The position numbers and the translations under genes were made by a program. Below, one piece after another: positions 4,802-6,172 of a stretch of 6,172 bases of DNA (positions within the stretch are counted from its first letter, which is position 1; each line of letters begins with the position of its first letter). The notes beneath the pieces are model-generated. The model saw nothing but the letters and a program-made list of their open reading frames with translations, was not told where the DNA came from and did not search any database. The stretch spans positions 1-6,172 of the forward strand of contig JANXRI010000038.1 in assembly GCA_025353085.1 (NCBI GenBank), read 5' to 3'. The DNA comes from Betaproteobacteria bacterium. Lineage in GTDB: Bacteria > Pseudomonadota > Gammaproteobacteria > Burkholderiales > SG8-41.

Positions 4802-5904
4802 ATGGCCGCTTCGGTGAATTCGTTGTTTTCGCAATTCCAGTCAAGAATCTTGAACTGGCGAACCGCATCGTAATGGCGCCCATGACGCGCAGCCATTCGC
4901 CTGGCGGCGTGCCCGGCGAAGATGTCGTGAGATACTACGAGCGACGAGCGGGTAACGACGTAGGGTTGATAATCACGGAGGGTACGGTCGTCGACCATCC
5001 TGCGTCCGCAAACGACCTGAACGTTCCTCGGTTCTTTGGCGCTGAAGCTCTTGCCGGCTGGAGATGCGTGGCCGAGGCGGTACACGCGGTGGGAGGTCGT
5101 ATCATTCCACAACTGTGGCATGTCGGCAGCGCACGCAATCCGGAAGTGTCACCGAACCCGGACGTTCCCTCCGTAGGACCATCGGGGCTGCGAAAGCGGG
5201 CAGTGGCCTTCGGCGATCCCATGTCGGAATCCGCAATCGCCGACGTAATTGCTTCTTTCGCGCGTGCCGCAAGTGCGGCAATCGAGCTCGGGTTCGACGG
5301 GATCGAACTCCATGGCGGACACGGCTACCTCATTGATCAGTTTTTTTGGGAGGGCACCAACTGCAGGCTCGATCGCTTTGGAGGTGATATTGCGGGAAGG
5401 TGTCGCTTTGCAGCGGAAATAATCAAGGCATGCCGTGCTGCAATCGGAAACAAATATCCTATCTTCCTGAGATTTTCACAGTGGAAAATCCAGGATTACA
5501 AGGCAAAGCTCCTCAATTCGCCGCAAGAACTCGAGGCGTTTCTGTCGCCGTTGATCGATGCCGGTGTAGATGTTTTTCATTGTTCAACGCGACGGTTCTG
5601 GATTCCCGAGTTCGAGGGTTCGCCCTTGAATCTCGCAGGTTGGACAAAACGGGTCAGCGGCAAGCCGGTCGTTACAGTAGGATCGGTCGGCCTCGATTCC
5701 GACATGCTGGCAGCGTTTCGCGGTGAGCGTGCAGCGGTCGTCGCTATCGATGCAGTCGTAGAGATGATTGCGCGGCAGGAGGTCGATCTCGTCGCAGTCG
5801 GACGTGCTTTGCTCGCGGATTTCCGTTGGGCACGGAAGATTCGCGAAGAGCGCGAAAGCGACATCCTTCCGTTTACGCCGGACGCGATGAAGGTTCTTAC
5901 ATGA
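4802..5904 (+). CDS. NADH:flavin oxidoreductase, Old Yellow Enzyme family, with apparent one-base frameshift near codon 13
   Basis: The body is an FMN-dependent ene-reductase (alpha/beta barrel) of the short OYE class with no Fe-S domain. Motifs seen: NRIVMAPMTRS near the N-terminus, PQLWHVGSAR (barrel and FMN contact), ELHGGHGYLIDQFFW with the H..H..Y substrate/catalytic set, LDRFGG, FLRFSQW with an FMN-contacting arginine, TVGSVGL and VAVGRALLAD (phosphate site). These enzymes reduce activated C=C bonds or nitro groups with NAD(P)H. The body is open in frame 1 up to TGA 5902-5904. At the 5' end, ATG 4802 in frame 2 encodes MAASVNSLFSQF and the body resumes in frame 1 as PVKNLELANR. Joined, they give 367 residues with a typical family N-terminus (LFSPF-x-VKNLELANR). 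One base seems missing near 4835-4840 (TTCCA where TTCCCA would fit). Without correction, frame 1 extends upstream to ATG 4666 (412 residues) with about 52 residues of no recognisable homology. So it is a pseudogene, a sequencing error, or a gene with an altered start. Confidence 0.85.
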
Positions 5905-6070
5905 AGCGGTTTTTGGAACGGACCGGCGACGAAGCTGCAGTCAAATTTTCATGTCCATGACGGCTAGGCAGCTCAGTGAGTGGGGTTCAAACGTGAGAGT
6001 TAATGGACAATATCTTTATGCAGCATCTGCCCTCGACACGCGTGGCGCCGGCAAGATTGTAACGACGTAG

Positions 6071-6172
6071 TCAGGATGCAGTCGCCTTTCGCACATCTCC
6101 TGGCTTAAGATGCGGCGCGAAAAACTCGATGAAGCGGATGAGATGTTTTGTAAGATGAACATTTCGCCGCAG
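6071..6172 (-). CDS. Possible C-terminus of a LysR-type regulator, running in from the right edge
   Basis: On the minus strand the frame is open from the window edge to a TGA at 6071-6073 and gives 33 residues. The stretch RRNVHLTKHLIRFIEFFAPHLK resembles the usual end of LysR-type regulators (basic and HL residues, then R-x-FIDFL-x-x-x-L), which closes the effector-binding domain. It would be convergent with the flavin oxidoreductase gene, with 166 bases between the two stops. A second minus-strand frame (6016-6171) is also open but shows no family pattern. The region 5905-6070 has no convincing terminator. Thirty residues are too few for a firm assignment. Confidence 0.33.
   Translation of the reverse strand: MRRNVHLTKHLIRFIEFFAPHLKPGDVRKATAS

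Noticed and set aside
4666..4821. A 52-residue N-terminal domain of the flavin oxidoreductase.
   Set aside because: It has no recognisable homology or signal peptide, and a better family-like N-terminus lies in another frame from 4802.
4588..5121. 177-codon minus-strand open frame across the transposase end and the oxidoreductase start.
   Set aside because: It is antisense to recognisable coding sequence on the plus strand and shows no family motif; long open antisense frames are common in GC-rich DNA.
5901..5960. 19-codon frame whose ATG overlaps the oxidoreductase stop (ATGA).
   Set aside because: Too short and without any pattern; the overlap alone is weak evidence for translational coupling.
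5957..6070. 37-codon plus-strand open frame (ATG 5957) downstream of the oxidoreductase.
   Set aside because: No ribosome site and no recognisable family pattern; its length is expected by chance.
1..6172. CRISPR array, T-box-like leader for serS, or tRNA-derived attachment-site duplication.
   Set aside because: No regularly spaced repeats, no leader resembling a T-box before serS, and no second copy of the tRNA-Ser 3' end were seen.

Overview
The window looks like chromosomal DNA of a betaproteobacterium, most likely Burkholderiales-like. The grounds are the SerRS sequence style, a Bug/TctC-type periplasmic binding protein (a family greatly expanded in that group), fairly high G+C, and the order rarA - serS - tRNA-Ser. 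The assignment rests on remembered family patterns, not on a database search.

Layout: (1) 1-896, plus strand: the C-terminal two thirds of RarA/MgsA, a replication-fork AAA+ ATPase. (2) 903-1975, minus strand: a complete Bug-family solute-binding protein gene. It is followed by what appears to be only the last ~30 codons of an amidohydrolase-2 gene, so a catabolic pair seems to sit between rarA and serS with most of its second gene lost. (3) 1976-2137: a divergent control region with a good minus-strand promoter, two dyads and a weaker plus-strand promoter for serS. (4) 2138-3547, plus strand: serS (seryl-tRNA synthetase) followed by tRNA-Ser(CGA) with its own promoter. The enzyme and one of its substrates are therefore encoded side by side. 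(5) 3548-4649: a decayed DDE integrase-core transposase starting directly behind the tRNA. It has no start codon and two frameshifts, one of them an exact 5-bp tandem duplication. (6) 4802-5904, plus strand: an Old Yellow Enzyme-type NADH:flavin oxidoreductase. Its native start at 4802 appears separated from the body of the gene by a one-base frameshift near codon 13. (7) 6071-6172, minus strand: a short reading frame running in from the right edge that resembles the C-terminus of a LysR-type regulator.

The conserved housekeeping part (rarA, serS, tRNA-Ser) is interrupted and flanked by accessory material: a substrate-uptake gene with a catabolic remnant on one side, and a dead insertion sequence plus a damaged flavin reductase on the other. 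I do not see a coherent new multi-gene system. The most informative observations are three decay events not visible from simple ORF calls (amidohydrolase stub, transposase frameshifts, OYE 5' frameshift), unusual substitutions near the SerRS active site, and a hairpin directly next to the ribosome binding site of the binding-protein gene.
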